A stretch of DNA of 64,000 bases from Cordylochernes scorpioides (taxonomy: Eukaryota > Arthropoda > Arachnida > Pseudoscorpiones > Chernetidae). Where the stretch lies: the NCBI GenBank assembly GCA_030710605.1, contig CP092863.1, positions 139,400,173 through 139,464,172 of the forward strand. The letters run 5' to 3'. The translations under genes were made by a program, and so were the position numbers. Positions 1 to 40,794 of the stretch are shown in pieces (the first letter of the stretch is position 1; each line of letters starts with the position of its first letter). The notes below the pieces were generated by a model that ran no database searches, was not told the origin of the DNA, and saw nothing but the letters and a program-made list of their open reading frames with translations.

Positions 1-310
1 AAAAACTTTTATCATTTATCTTATCATTGGATGATTTAAATCCTGGTGATAGAAAAAAAGCACCTGCCGTGATATGATTCTGATAGACCAGTCATGTCTG
101 TGAACATTGCTCTCTTCAATTTTAAATCTTTATTTTTGTATATTTATACACCCATGGACAAACTTAAGTCGTCTTAAAGAAGCTTACCTTTTATATGACA
201 TTAATGTGCCAAAGTCTCTTTCAGAATCTGTGATCTTCTACAAAACAAATGGGCAATTATGACACTCTCAAGCTCTTCACTACTCTGAAAGAATTTTCCA
301 AAGTATCCAC

Positions 311-1342
311 TCATGAACAAAACTTGAGGAGACTAAACCTCAAGGTTAATATATCAGGATTCAGACAATAACTCTGATAACAGTGACATGTTACAGTGAC
401 CTTTATTGGATGGAGACACATGAGATAACCAAGTGTGAACAAGATTGCCTTTGTCTCTTTAAAAAAAAAAAAAAAAGACTTGCTACATCAAACATTTTCC
501 ATTCCTTAAGTTTTGTTTATGAGTGTATAATTTGGGTCATTTAAGTTTGCCACAAATTTGTAAAAAAAAAACCTCCATTCTTGATCCAATAGTTTTGTGG
601 TGATGGCCTTCATCAGTAGAGAGGTGACATCATGTAATTTTATTGGAAGAATTATAAGGAAGACTATGTATATAAGTTTTAAATTATTGAATATACAGTA
701 GTACTTCCTTGAGAGGATACTCCTTGCTTGAGGACATCTCTCTATCAAGGTTAAAAATTGACTCTGTCTCTTTTAAAATAGGCGACTGGTGAAACAAAGA
801 CTTTCCACTTCCTTAAGTTTGGTCTATGAGTGTATTTGTGGATTTTGCCACACAAAATGCACATGAATCAGTAAAACAAAGTAAGATATGATGTGAGGTA
901 TCCATGGAGGTGATAAGATACAATTTTGATTATAGATTAGAAACATAAAGTAACAAGATCACATCCAAATACACTCATGGACCGAACTTTAAGAAATTGT
1001 AAGTCTTCGCTGGTCATCTATTTATATATATTTTTTTAGGAGACAGAGGCAATTTTGTTCACACTTGGTTATCTCGTGTGTCTTCAATAAAGGTCACTGT
1101 AATATCTTCAGAGTTATTGTCTGAATCCCGATATACACTCATGGACAAAACTTAAGGAAGTGGAAAGTCTTTGATGTTGCTGGTTATCAATTTTTTTTTA
1201 ACGAGACAGGAAATTTTGTTCACACTTGGTTATCACGTGTGTCTTGAATAAAGGTCACTGTAATATCTTTCAGAGTTATTGTCTAAATACTGATATACAT
1301 GCTAAAAGGTACAACTTCCTCAAGTTTTGTCCTTGAGTGTAT
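311..1342. repeat. MITE family A copies (TA-target, CACTCATGGACAAAAC ends)
   Basis: One inverted-end copy at 311-528 and another at 1134-1342, with partial copies at 770-850 and 975-1130. Ends CACTCATGGACAAAACTTAA and TTAAGTTTTGTCCATGAGTG; interior AATAACTCTGAAAGATATTA and ACACGAGATAACCAAGTGTG. It resembles a Tc1/mariner-type MITE. Confidence 0.75.
576..622 (-). ncRNA. strongly decayed hammerhead-family relic
   Basis: On the minus strand CTACTGATGA, AGGCCATCACC and ACAAAACTATTGGATC follow the order of the 13578 motif (core, loop CCATTA, GAAA, stem III), but GAAA and stem II are lost. Identified only by resemblance. Confidence 0.3.
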
Positions 1343-1429
1343 ATAAATATGGTGTGTAATGTATCAGTAAAAACATTGTTACCATCTTCAGACAAAAGTA
1401 CTATTAACATGTGAAAAATTTTTGTTTGA

Positions 1430-1935
1430 TAACACACTGTTACTGAAATGTCACAATTTATTGATTTGAATATGGTGCCATTACCTTATGTTTTAATTAT
1501 CATGAACGATAAGGCACATACACAAAATTTGGATTATAGATTATAAACAAAAAGTAATATGACCAAATCCAAATAAATAAATAGTGTGTGACATTTCTGT
1601 AACACCATTGTTTCCATCATCAGGAAAAAGTAATAAATGTACTTTAGTACTTTGTAAAATGTACTCAGTACTTTTGTCTGATGATGGTAATAGTGCTATT
1701 ATTGTAACGTCATACACTATTTACACATGGTAATAAGACCGAATCCAATTAAATAATTATTGTGTGACATTTTGGTAACAGAGCGTTGTTACCGAAATGT
1801 CACAAACTATTTAGATATTTATTTGGATTTGGTCTTATTACCTTGTGTTTATAATCCAAATTTTGCCTTATCGTCATACACTTTTTATTTATTTGGATTT
1901 AGTCTGATTACCTAATGTTTATAATATCCATGGAG
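1430..1935. repeat. foldback family B, several fused copies
   Basis: CGATAAGGCACA...TTTGGATTATAGATTATAAA, GTAACACCATTGTTTCCATC, TGTCTGATGATGGTAATAG and TTGGTCTTATTACCTTGTG occur in alternating orientation. No gene is seen between 1 and 2050; the remainder is family A. Confidence 0.75.
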
Positions 1936-2055
1936 ATTAAATTCGGTAAAATAATTTAAATAGATCCATCAAGCCAATCAGTGATAATCACACACACAGC
2001 CAGCCATCATTTAAAAAAAAAAAATTAAAGTAGGGGCCACAAAGATAAACATAGG

Positions 2056-2329
2056 GCAGTCGTTGGAAGGGTGGTCTAAACCATTGGTTTTCAACCGCTA
2101 CGACCTGGGATTGAATCCCGCATTGGATACTTTTTCTCTAATTAAAAAAATCATCCAATGGCCTCCGAATCTTGCAAAAGTCCAACCTCATCAGTGAGTG
2201 CAAGTAACCAACCGGGGCACTGGCTCGAAAGTCAAACTGCTTACAAATGTGTAAACATGTGGTGCACTTACAGTAAAAGCAGTTGTAAAACTTTCACACA
2301 CCACGTGTACTAGGGATAATTAAAAAAAT
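2056..2329 (+). mobile_element. tRNA-derived SINE, abuts par-3 splice donor
   Basis: tRNA-like head with A box (GTCTAAACCATTGG) and B box (GGATTGAATCC), body TTGCAAAAGTCCAAC..., tail ACTAGGGATAATTAAAAAAA. The A-tail ends two to three bases from the GT of the donor at 2330-2331. Confidence 0.82.
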
Positions 2330-2331
2330 AC

Positions 2332-32241
<29,910 letters not shown>

Positions 32242-32334
32242 CTGCGTCACACGTCACACGTTAGCACGTCGTACTATAACACGCCGACAAGATGGATTGA
32301 CAACAAAATCATAAAGAGATTTTTATTCAATATA

Positions 32335-32880
32335 ATACGTCCTATGATTGTAGAACGAAATTTGAAAATATCCCGCATGTGTTTCTTTTCAACGAAAAAT
32401 CTAAATTCATTTTAAAGAGAAATAACGATTATTTCTAACCTTATGGATGAAGTATGATAGGATGAATTGTGAAGAGTAATGATAAACGGGAAAATAAAAG
32501 TGTCCAGGGATGGGAAACGATCTACTGATCGATTACCCAGCATTTCAAGATTATAGAATGAAGAATGAACTAGTTGTTTGTGAACTTAACGATTTGATTT
32601 CCGATAAAAAATCATATTTAAAGTTCAATTCATTTTGTAAATACATTCTAAACTTTCTACAAAATCAGGATCTCTAATGTTTTCATGCGTTGAATAATGT
32701 AAATAACTTACGTAAATAAACTTTTCTCCTTGTTTGGCGCAAGTATCCCTTGTGGGATATAGCGCTTTGGAAATAAAATAATTGTAATAATTGTAATCTC
32801 TGGACCTTTTATTTATTTTTTGTTCAAAAGAAACACAGGCGGCATATTTTCAAATTTCGTTCTACAACAAAATCATAAAT
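32335..32880. repeat. foldback element interrupted by a LINE end
   Basis: The arms TATCCCGCATGTGTTTCTTT and its partner near AAAGAAACACAGGCGGCATA match the intact foldback at 48520-48775. Confidence 0.65.
32513..32800 (+). mobile_element. LINE 3' end, nested in a foldback
   Basis: Nearly identical to the last part of the 49195-49830 element (GATTACCCAGCATTTCAAGA, GGCGCAAGTATCCCTTG), ending AATTGTAATAATTGTAATC. It splits a foldback whose arms are at 32335-32460 and 32815-32880. Confidence 0.78.
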
Positions 32881-32891
32881 GAAGAAGTAGA

Positions 32892-32940
32892 TTAAGATAC
32901 GCGTTTTGTGCTATTGGTCCTCGTCAGAGTGGTGCAAGCT
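32892..32940 (-). ncRNA. decayed hammerhead copy
   Basis: On the minus strand CTGACGA (32920-32926) is intact, but stem II is broken and GAAA reads AAAA. The flank ACGCGT and overall layout match the copy at 38118-38163. Confidence 0.45.
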
Positions 32941-33039
32941 ATCTCCCAATATTGTTTAATTGCAATAAGAAAACACTAAAGATTTTTATTTATTAAAACA
33001 CAACAACATTGTCACCATCATCAGACAAAGGTACTGCAT

Positions 33040-33300
33040 GATTTATTCATTATTATAGATATATTCAGGATACAGGATGAGCAGCGTTTGTACTCCATGT
33101 TAGGAGCGGCTGCACATGGCATCTGTTCCTCATGTCAGAGACGGCCATTTCTTTTGGAGCTAAGTCGGCCTGCCACTGAGTAGTGCTCCCAGTCTTAATG
33201 ACAAAGGCAGACGCATTCTACTTCACCCCAGTCATGATGGTTGTCAAAGCTTGATACCCTAACATGATAGAGTGGAGATAAGAAAGAAGAAGAAGATTTA
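33040..33300. mobile_element. same LINE with 5' inversion
   Basis: 33060-33248 is the reverse complement of 8212-8408 of the sister copy, and 33249-33300 (AGCTTGATACCCTAACATGA) is its 3' end in plus orientation. The part between is deleted. Confidence 0.72.
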
Positions 33301-33702
33301 TTTTTAAAAATCGTGCTAAAGAATGGTTTAATTTCTTGAAACCAGACGATTGGTGTTTTCCTGCAGAGATTCGCCAAACAAACCAATTTCAAGAAGAGGT
33401 AGAGTTGTCAGACCAAATTACCAAGTCTAATTGTCCTTGACGTAATTAAGAAAAACCTTAATTAGCGACAACCGGCTTGTTGGAAATATGCTGCTCACTT
33501 TCCCTATATTGCACGATAACATATGGTACAAAGGGAAAAATACACCACAATCTTAAAATACATAATCAAAGAGAATATTTACATCAAATCATATTTACAT
33601 AGATGTTTTTTTGGGCGTCTATATTGAAGGGAGATGTGTCATTTTTTTTTATGATGCAACGTGGTCCCAAAAGTTCGTAAACACTTTCAGAAAATTGATA
33701 TA

Positions 33703-33864
33703 CAGTTAAACCTGTCTATAGCGCCCCCTCTAAATAGCGCCTCCCTCTCTATAGCGCCCGATTTTAAATACGTAGTACGATGCGATTTACATTAAAAGTG
33801 ACCTGTCTATAGCACCCTATTTTGGTGAGTTCCCAAGAGGGGGCGCTATAGACAGGTTTTACGG
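33703..33864 (+). mobile_element. TA-target MITE with GCGCTATA termini
   Basis: Inverted ends CAGTTAAACCTGTCTATAGC and GCTATAGACAGGTTTTACGG with TA on both sides. 162 bp. The interior GTACGATGCGATTTACA is shared by the copies at 6112-6252 and 9163-9323. Confidence 0.82.
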
Positions 33865-34554
33865 TACCAATATTAGTAGACGTTATGTATAATATCTTTG
33901 TAGTCCCTCGTCCCTTTTGTAACATTACTATTGTATATAGCTTGATGGTTTAATTTGGAAAGAGCGGAGGTACGAAATACTCAGGATCACCAACTACGAG
34001 GAAGACAATAAATAACACACAATAACTTTGAAAAGTAATTTACTTTTATATTTACTTTTTATTTACTTTAATTATGGAAACCCCCTCTGGAAACATGTAT
34101 AACACCAAGAAGGAGTAAAGCAAGGTTGATTACCTTGCAAAGCTGCAGCTTGATGCAACAATATAAAGCAGAGTAAGAAGAGACACATGAAGTAGCAGCG
34201 AATACCAAAGAAGTTAAAAAAGAACCATTCCAGCAGCACCTAAGTGGCTGGATAGAAGGAGATGGTCCAAGGTGACCGTCCATTCGCATTGTTCAGCTAA
34301 TGAAGAGTCCAAACAATGGACGACCACCGCCCTCAAGGACTGTCACTGATAACGGAGGAGGATTTCTTCTTGGAATTCTTAGGGGAGAGAATCTAAGGTC
34401 AGATGGAGAGAAGATAGGATTTATCTACTTTCTTCTTCGGCTGAATCCTTCCACAAGATTGGTGGGCATTCTCAAAACAGGCTCATCCAATATGATCTAT
34501 ACATAAGCATAGTTTAATAAAATAAATATAGCTTCCAGGGCTAATTTTCTTATC

Positions 34555-34855
34555 AAAATACGAAACTATTATAGACACGTATGATTCTTTTTAAAATAAA
34601 ACAATTTCTACTGCCCTTACTGCAAACTAAAACTACTTCATACCATTAATAAAAAAATACTGCCCTTACTGCAATGGAAAAATTAATGGGAGGGCCTGGC
34701 TCATCAGTGGTGAACCCTCCCAGCGGTTTCGCCAGTTTAATTTTTCCATTGCAGTAAGGGCAGTAGAAATTGTTTTATTTTAAAAAGAATCTTACACGTC
34801 TATAATAGTTTCGTATTTTAATAATAGATGGCGCGCTAATGCATCATAATATAAG
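34555..34855. repeat. foldback family C
   Basis: Outer arms GAAACTATTATAGACACGTA/TATAATAGTTTCGTATTTT, inner TACTGCCCTTACTGCAATGG/CCATTGCAGTAAGGGCAGTA. Contains GGGAGGGCCTGGCTCATCAG. It borders GATGGCGCGCTAATGCATC. Confidence 0.78.
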
Positions 34856-35279
34856 TTTCTTGTGCAAACCTTTTATTGTCAGGCTTTTGGACTTGTCAGT
34901 CCTTCAACAGGAGTATCACATTAACATATTAATGATAAATACTATTTTTGTACAAATTATTATTTGCATATTTTAAATATTTATGATATTAAGAGAAATA
35001 TATTACAATATTCGTGTGTGTGATAAACAATTTTTTGAAAATATATGTGCATAGTGTATGTATGATACGTGCTGGTATAAATATAGTTTTTTTCAACTGG
35101 TGGTAATGCATTGTTTCAACGGCCTCTCTTAACAATTGATTTACAAATGTAGTACGAGAGAGTCCTCTTGATCTAGTAACTTCATTGGAATATATCTACG
35201 AACAGTAAATAAACCAGTAGACGTCAACTTCATTTCACTAAGATACATTTCAAAGTTGAATATCTTTCTAGCTGTAAAG

Positions 35280-35660
35280 CGTCTATCTTGACGGCAGAGG
35301 TGACCATTATTTTCATAGATCAATTTCCTTCCGACAAAATTTCCATCTATATTTTAGCCATAGATTTGACCTAGCCACTTTATCAGCTAAACATCTCTTT
35401 GGTACAGAAAAATAAATATTTTATTTGATCCCATGTAGATATCGTGAAATTAAAGTCTGCCATAAACTGAAGAAGGCATTTAGCCCGAAACCATTGTCTC
35501 TAGGTAGACGCTTCTCAGTTTGCCAAAGCTGATGTTGTGGCTTTGTCACCGACCCGAGGCCGCTATTTTATGGCGACGGTCAATAGATGGCATCTAGTTT
35601 TAGCGTCTATTTTGACGGGAGAGGCGCCCTTTATTTTATAGATATTTCTATCAATATATA
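35280..35660 (+). repeat. single-arm copy of the hammerhead repeat family
   Basis: Contains the relic at 35467-35511 and the right arm through CAATAGATGGCATCTAG and GACGGGAGAGGCG, as at 24600-24742. The upstream stretch with CCGACAAAATTTCCATCTAT recurs at 13700, 46430 and 59690. Confidence 0.6.
35467..35511 (+). ncRNA. decayed hammerhead copy without 5' stem I strand
   Basis: CTGAAGA, stem II AGGC/GCCC (first pair lost), GAAA, CCATTGTC and then TCTAGGTAGACGC, the same 3' arm as at 24599-24611. The upstream arm that would pair with GTAGACGC is absent, so this copy is a single 5'-truncated arm extending to about 35660. Confidence 0.55.
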
Positions 35661-36270
35661 TTAATCTTGTGTTGCTAAGAATCTCTCTCTTATGCTAAAT
35701 TCATATCAATCACAATGTATATTTGAGAACGTGTTTTTCGGAACTTGACCAACAATAAAAACTGGTTCAAAAGAAATACGCTAATTCATCTATCATGTTT
35801 AACAACAAACACATAACGAAGCAAAAAAAAAACTAACCTCCACACAAACAATCCATCACAAAATTAAGGCTCTCTATAGAGATTTTAGATTAAAAAATTA
35901 TTAATTTAGGGCAATAAAGTATAGACACACGTATTGGTATAAGGAAAACTAAATTAAAAGAATAAAAAAGGCCTAAAATTTGAATAAACACAGAAGAAGA
36001 AATAGTCATCATAAAATTTAGGCCTAAAAATAAATCCGGACAGACGAAATGTACAATTTTTTTGTTTGAGGTCATGTGACAAGCTAAAGTAGGTCGCCCT
36101 CAATTTGCTCCTTGCTCTGTGTGTCTATGTATCGGATTAACTAATATATTAATACAAAGCAATAACGCGCCATCTATATATAAAAAATGAAAAGATTAAA
36201 ACACGAATGTTTCACAAATAAATCAAACTTCTACTGTCCATACTGCTATATTTACTACCAATAGGAAGTA

Positions 36271-36542
36271 CATCCATACTTCGCTTTGCGTCGGGGTTAC
36301 GTTCCAAAAATACACGACGCAAAGTGAAACGACGCAAAGTGAAAATATGTGAAGGCGCAATCAAAAACAAAGGTGTTGCCATATTTTAGGAAAAAAAAAA
36401 AAAATTAAAGACTCGAATCTAAAACAAACGCAACTTCGAAAATCTAACGACGCACAGTGAAAATCAGTAAAAATTAAGCAGCGACGCAACTTCGAAAAAA
36501 AAAAAACCGCAAAACGAAACGACGCAAAGCGAGGTATTGGTG
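36271..36542 (+). mobile_element. TA-target MITE with CGCTTTGCGTCG termini
   Basis: Ends CATCCATACTTCGCTTTGCG and CGCAAAGCGAGGTATTGGTG are inverted repeats flanked by TA. GACGCAAAGTGAAACGACGC repeats internally. It lies beside a fragment of foldback family C. Confidence 0.78.
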
Positions 36543-36877
36543 TACATCCACTTTTATCCTTTGTTACCTTAGACACACAATATACTTTTCTTAGACTCCC
36601 CTATGGCATTAGTGTAGGACCACAATTATAGCCATACAACAATCCTTGAAAGAAATTAGATTCTATAGCCCATTATTTCGATTATTTTTATTATTTTCTC
36701 AAATTCCATAGACAATCATTTACACCATCTCCGCAATTATTTGATATGTGTAGAAGAGAAAAAATTAGGTTAAATTATAATAAATACTTCCAATCCTATA
36801 GGACAGAAGAAATTTGATTTATTTGTGAAAAAGAAACATTCGAGTCTAAATGTCTTCATCCGTTAATATAGCAATGA

Positions 36878-37284
36878 CTAGCCGAATGATCCGGGCAACG
36901 CCCGTGTTTTACCCGATTGAATGTTTTGGTTCAATTATAAATTGGCGCCTTAATTAATTGCATATTTTAGTTAATAACTATAGCCTATGTGCTTTATCTG
37001 TCTATGTACTGTTGGCTTCCGTAGGCGTCTCTTACTGGGAAAAAGAAAGAGAGGATTCCATTTGGTTATTATCTAATATATGCATTTATTTAAGGAGCGA
37101 CCTGCTCCAACACAATAGTTAAATGGCGAGTGGGGGGGGGGGGGGGGGGGGGGCATGATGGGGGGGGGGGGGGGGGGGGGGCAAAGGTGGCGTGACCGTA
37201 GCTGACCAATAGGAGGGCGCCATTCAAAAAAAAAAAGCAAACGGTGACAGAGATGAAGAATGACGCTCGTAACTGTATATAGAA
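36878..37284 (-). mobile_element. non-autonomous Helitron, copy 3
   Basis: Termini as in the other copies (CTAG at 36878-36881). Two very long G-runs (37132-37181) occupy the position of the shorter run in copy 4. Confidence 0.78.
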
Positions 37285-37384
37285 TGATAAGGATTGATAA
37301 TAATGATAATTAACGTTATGATGGCGATATTGCCTAGAGCTCTTATAGATAAATTGGTTTTGTATATAATAGAGAGAGATATAT

Positions 37385-37550
37385 ATAACCCAGGGAGCAC
37401 AGAACACCAACTACCCGGGGAGTCCAGCTCACTAGTATGGACTAGTGTTGAGTACTTTTACTCGCGTCCTGTTTTGATTGCTGAGTTGAACCAGTTGACT
37501 AGGAAGTTCCATGCTGAGGTTGAGTCTGGGAGTCTGGCCATATCATAGAT
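37385..37550 (-). mobile_element. LINE 3' fragment
   Basis: Shares CCAACTAC, AGTATGGACTAGTG and GGAAGTTCCATGCTGAGGTT with 29190-29330, same orientation. Confidence 0.6.
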
Positions 37551-38117
37551 GGTTTTATCGCTCAATAAGCTTTGTAGAACGTCCGTGGCTCAACTGAAGC
37601 ATGCGACCTGCTATGTTTTTCAAAACAAAAAAAAAAAACTCGTAAAAGATGGACGATTGGTCCATCGAATTAGTGGATAAATAAAAAAAATCTTATTAAA
37701 TGAAATTTATATATAAGAAAACGTAATTAAGACAATTAAGCTTATAAACAGATTTAAAAATGTTTTTAAAACTAACAACTTTGTGTTCTAAATGTCCGTT
37801 GGAAAGACGGGAAGAATTGCGTAGCTCTGTGGAATCTGATGAATAAACATGGCGGTGGTGATTTATGGGCAGACGTAGCGCCTCACTGTGGCGATAGCGC
37901 TAACTAATACCTTCCTACGTCGATATACACAACAACAACTTTCTACAATTCGCTCTTTCGGTCTCTATAACGGATCTTTATCAACATGTGACAACAAAGT
38001 TTGAAGGCATTAACGATGAGAAATTAAACATTATGTTTCACTCTATGGATATATAGATAGATGATAATTGTAAAAAGCCTATATATAGTTCTTGATATAA
38101 ATCAAGATAAAAAGCCA

Positions 38118-38163
38118 CAATCACGTACGCGTTTCGGGTTGTTGGCCCTCGTCAGCGTAGTGT
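38118..38163 (-). ncRNA. hammerhead ribozyme motif
   Basis: On the minus strand: CTACG before CTGACGA (38149-38155), stem II GGG/CCC with loop CCAACAA, GAAA, stem III CGCG type (A15.1-U16.1, C-G, GC loop), cleavage expected after GTA, then CGTGAT pairing over four positions with the upstream strand (one G-U). The core is complete. The flanks, including ACGCGTTTCGGGTTG on the plus strand, recur in decayed form at 32892-32940. Confidence 0.65.
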
Positions 38164-38303
38164 AGGCTGTACCTCAACGATTTCAAAATTTGAAAAAATT
38201 TCAAAATAACTTTATTAAGTTGCCGCTTACTAAGAGCAACTTTGTTGATAAATGTAAAAATTAACAGTTATGTACAGGGGTTCATGATATGTATTATCTA
38301 ATA

Positions 38304-38475
38304 CAGTCGAACTTGGATAATTCGAACCCCAAGGGACCATAAAAAATTCGAATTATCCAAAAATTCGAATTAAAGATGTTAAATTATTTATATAGGAAAT
38401 TCTAGGGACCAAGATGAATATTCGAATTAAAGAGGTTTTCGAATTAAAGAAGTTCGAATTATCCAAGTTCTACTG
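38304..38475 (+). mobile_element. pogo/Tigger-like MITE
   Basis: Inverted ends CAGTCGAACTTGGATAATTC and GAATTATCCAAGTTCTACTG, flanked by TA on both sides. 172 bp, no coding capacity. Confidence 0.85.
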
Positions 38476-38500
38476 TATTTATAATCTGTATAAAGTGTAC

Positions 38501-38700
38501 ACTCAATGGACAAAAACTTAAGGAAGTTGTACCTTTTACCATGTATATCGGGATTGAGACAATAACTCTGATATATATTACAGTGGCCTTTATTGAAGAC
38601 ACACGAGATAACTAATTGTAAACAAAATTGCCTCTGTCTCCTTAAAAAAAAAAAAAAAACAGACGACCAGCGACATCAAAGATTATCCACTTCCTTAACT
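38501..38700 (+). repeat. MITE family A copy
   Basis: CACTCAATGGACAAAAACTT to CCACTTCCTTAA; the right end is broken where the LINE ends start. Confidence 0.7.
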
Positions 38701-38779
38701 ACCATCCTCGGGCACGAATGCCATTCTACAGAAGAAAACACAACTTTCACAAAATACAAGATAATTAAACAAAAGGAAA

Positions 38780-39195
38780 GATCAAATATGCGAAATAAAT
38801 TCTGAGAGAAGAATTACAAAAACAATCCCAAGACTCAGAACGAAACAATATAGAGGAATGACAATACATCCAGATGGAACCAAAACCTACAGGACATGCA
38901 AAAATTGCCCTGGTGTGGAACTAACACCTACCTACATATTCTCATGTCCAGCAATGGCCGCAATTTGCAGAAAATTGACAAGGACCCAGAACATTACACA
39001 CCCAAGATAGAGGACATTGCTGTGATAGATATGTATGGAGACATCTGAGGCTCTTCATTGGACATGACAACAACACCAACAGAAAATTGACAAGGACCCA
39101 GAACATTACACACCCAAGATAGAGAACATTACAACTGCTGTGATAGAGATGTATGGAGACATCTGAGGCTCTTCATTGGACACAACAACAACACA
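38780..39195 (+). mobile_element. LINE 3' ends in tandem, ACAACAACA-type tail
   Basis: A frame with RLRTKQYRGMTIHPDG, CKNCPGVELTPTYIFSCPA and a GDI stop occurs, as in R1/Jockey-type C-termini (C.NC...H/YIF.CPA). It is followed by GACATGACAACAACACCAAC, after which the last ~110 bp repeat once. Confidence 0.7.
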
Positions 39196-39648
39196 ACTTT
39201 CAAATACTGTGTAATTTTTCTTCAGAGAAAAAAAGTGTCAAATGCGGGATTCGAACCCAGGTCGTGGCTATGCAAACTCAACAATTTATACCACTGCTCC
39301 ACCAACTTCGTCTATATTCTGTGTGTTATCTCCTATTTAAAATAGAGAGTGAGAATTCACAAGAAAAATAGTTTCGAAAATAGAAAGATTGCTCATCATA
39401 GGATGATTCAATAATAATAAGAAACACAAAACACATTTTTTCTCCGCAGAAGAGAGAATTGGCAAAGATCCCAACGAGATTCAAATTATGGATGCCATCC
39501 ACGTGTACTGGCATTCAGTGGATTGGTGAAAATTACATTCCTATCTAAATGGTTTCAATAGGAATGTACCTATACTTCTTGTAGATGCACGCTTCCTTTT
39601 TTGAAAGGGGAGGGATGAGAGGTTGGTGAAAGAATGATAGAAACTCTG

Positions 39649-39975
39649 CTTTTCACATGTGTAGACATGTGGTACACTTACAGTAAAAGCATTTGCCTAC
39701 CTCTACCCATTATGATTTTCATGGCCTGTACCACGTGTACTAAGAATAAGCAAAAAAATGTATAAACTATCGATTTCTCACAATATCAAAGAAAAACATT
39801 GTTTCAATGGACCCCGATTCTTGCAAAAGTCCACACCATTAGTGAGTGCAAGTAAACAAACGGGGCTATGTCACATTTGTAAGCGCAAAAGTCGAACAGC
39901 TTTCTACATATGTAGACATGTGGTATACAGCAAAAGCAGTCACTAAATGTCACATCATGATTATCATTGTCCTAC
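39649..39975 (+). mobile_element. SINE fragments
   Basis: 3' fragment at 39649-39757 and body fragment at 39802-39975 of the main SINE family. A tRNA-like head on the minus strand at 39238-39310 (GGGTTCGAATCCCGC) may be a separate SINE. Confidence 0.6.
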
Positions 39976-40145
39976 TACCACTAAAAAATGAAGTAATGTC
40001 GATTGTAATGAGGTCGTATTCCTTGGCAAAAAGGCTTCCAAAGAGTTAATTTTAAGTGCCGCCGCTAGACCATGCAAATTCCTCGTGTCAGAGCATTTCG
40101 TGCTTTCCAAATTATTATAGTAAACTGTGAATTTTGAATCGATAT

Positions 40146-40358
40146 TCACTCATGGACAAAACTTAAGGAAGTTGTACTTCTCAGCATGTATATCGGGATT
40201 GATACAATAACTCTGAAAGATATTACAGTGACAGTCTTTATTGAAGACACACGAGATAACCAAGTGTGAACAATATTATCTCTGTCTCTTTAAAAAAAAA
40301 ATAGACGACCGGCGACAGAAAGAATTTCCTCTTCCTTATGTCCAGTGTGCATGAGTAT
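40146..40358 (+). repeat. MITE family A copy
   Basis: TTCACTCATGGACAAAACTT to TTATGTCCAGTGTGCATGAG. Downstream 40440-40750 is unique DNA with no recognised gene. Confidence 0.7.
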
Positions 40359-40794
40359 ATGCAACATATATGTGTACGATTAACATATTTTTCTGATACT
40401 ATGTCTTCATACTATGAAGAAATAGGCTTGCATATATGTCATATTTCGTTCAAAAATCTTCTAAACGATGTCTAACGCTCAATATATTCAACAAGTCAGG
40501 GACTGTTTACGCAATAAAAAAAGACGCAGTCATTCCACAGACATTTTAAAAAAGATTTATGGAAGCAGTATTTCTGTCAAAAAGTCTTGAATATTACGCC
40601 GTAAATATGGGAAGTCTTTCTTCTTCTTCTGACAGAGGAAGGACTGGTTGGCCCTTGACTTTTACTCAGGGTGATTTATGATTGTCTGAATATTCCTTCT
40701 TTAAGGGAAGTCCACTCGGTGTTCCTGGCATGGCAGAAACTTCTACTAGACATGACGTGGGAGAATTAACATTCAGTTTAAAAGAAGAAACACA

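Noticed and set aside
40440-40700. Tc1-type transposase fragment
   Set aside because: A frame reading MSNAQYIQQVRDCLRNKKRR looked transposase-like, but no DDE or helix-turn-helix motif can be defended and stops follow.
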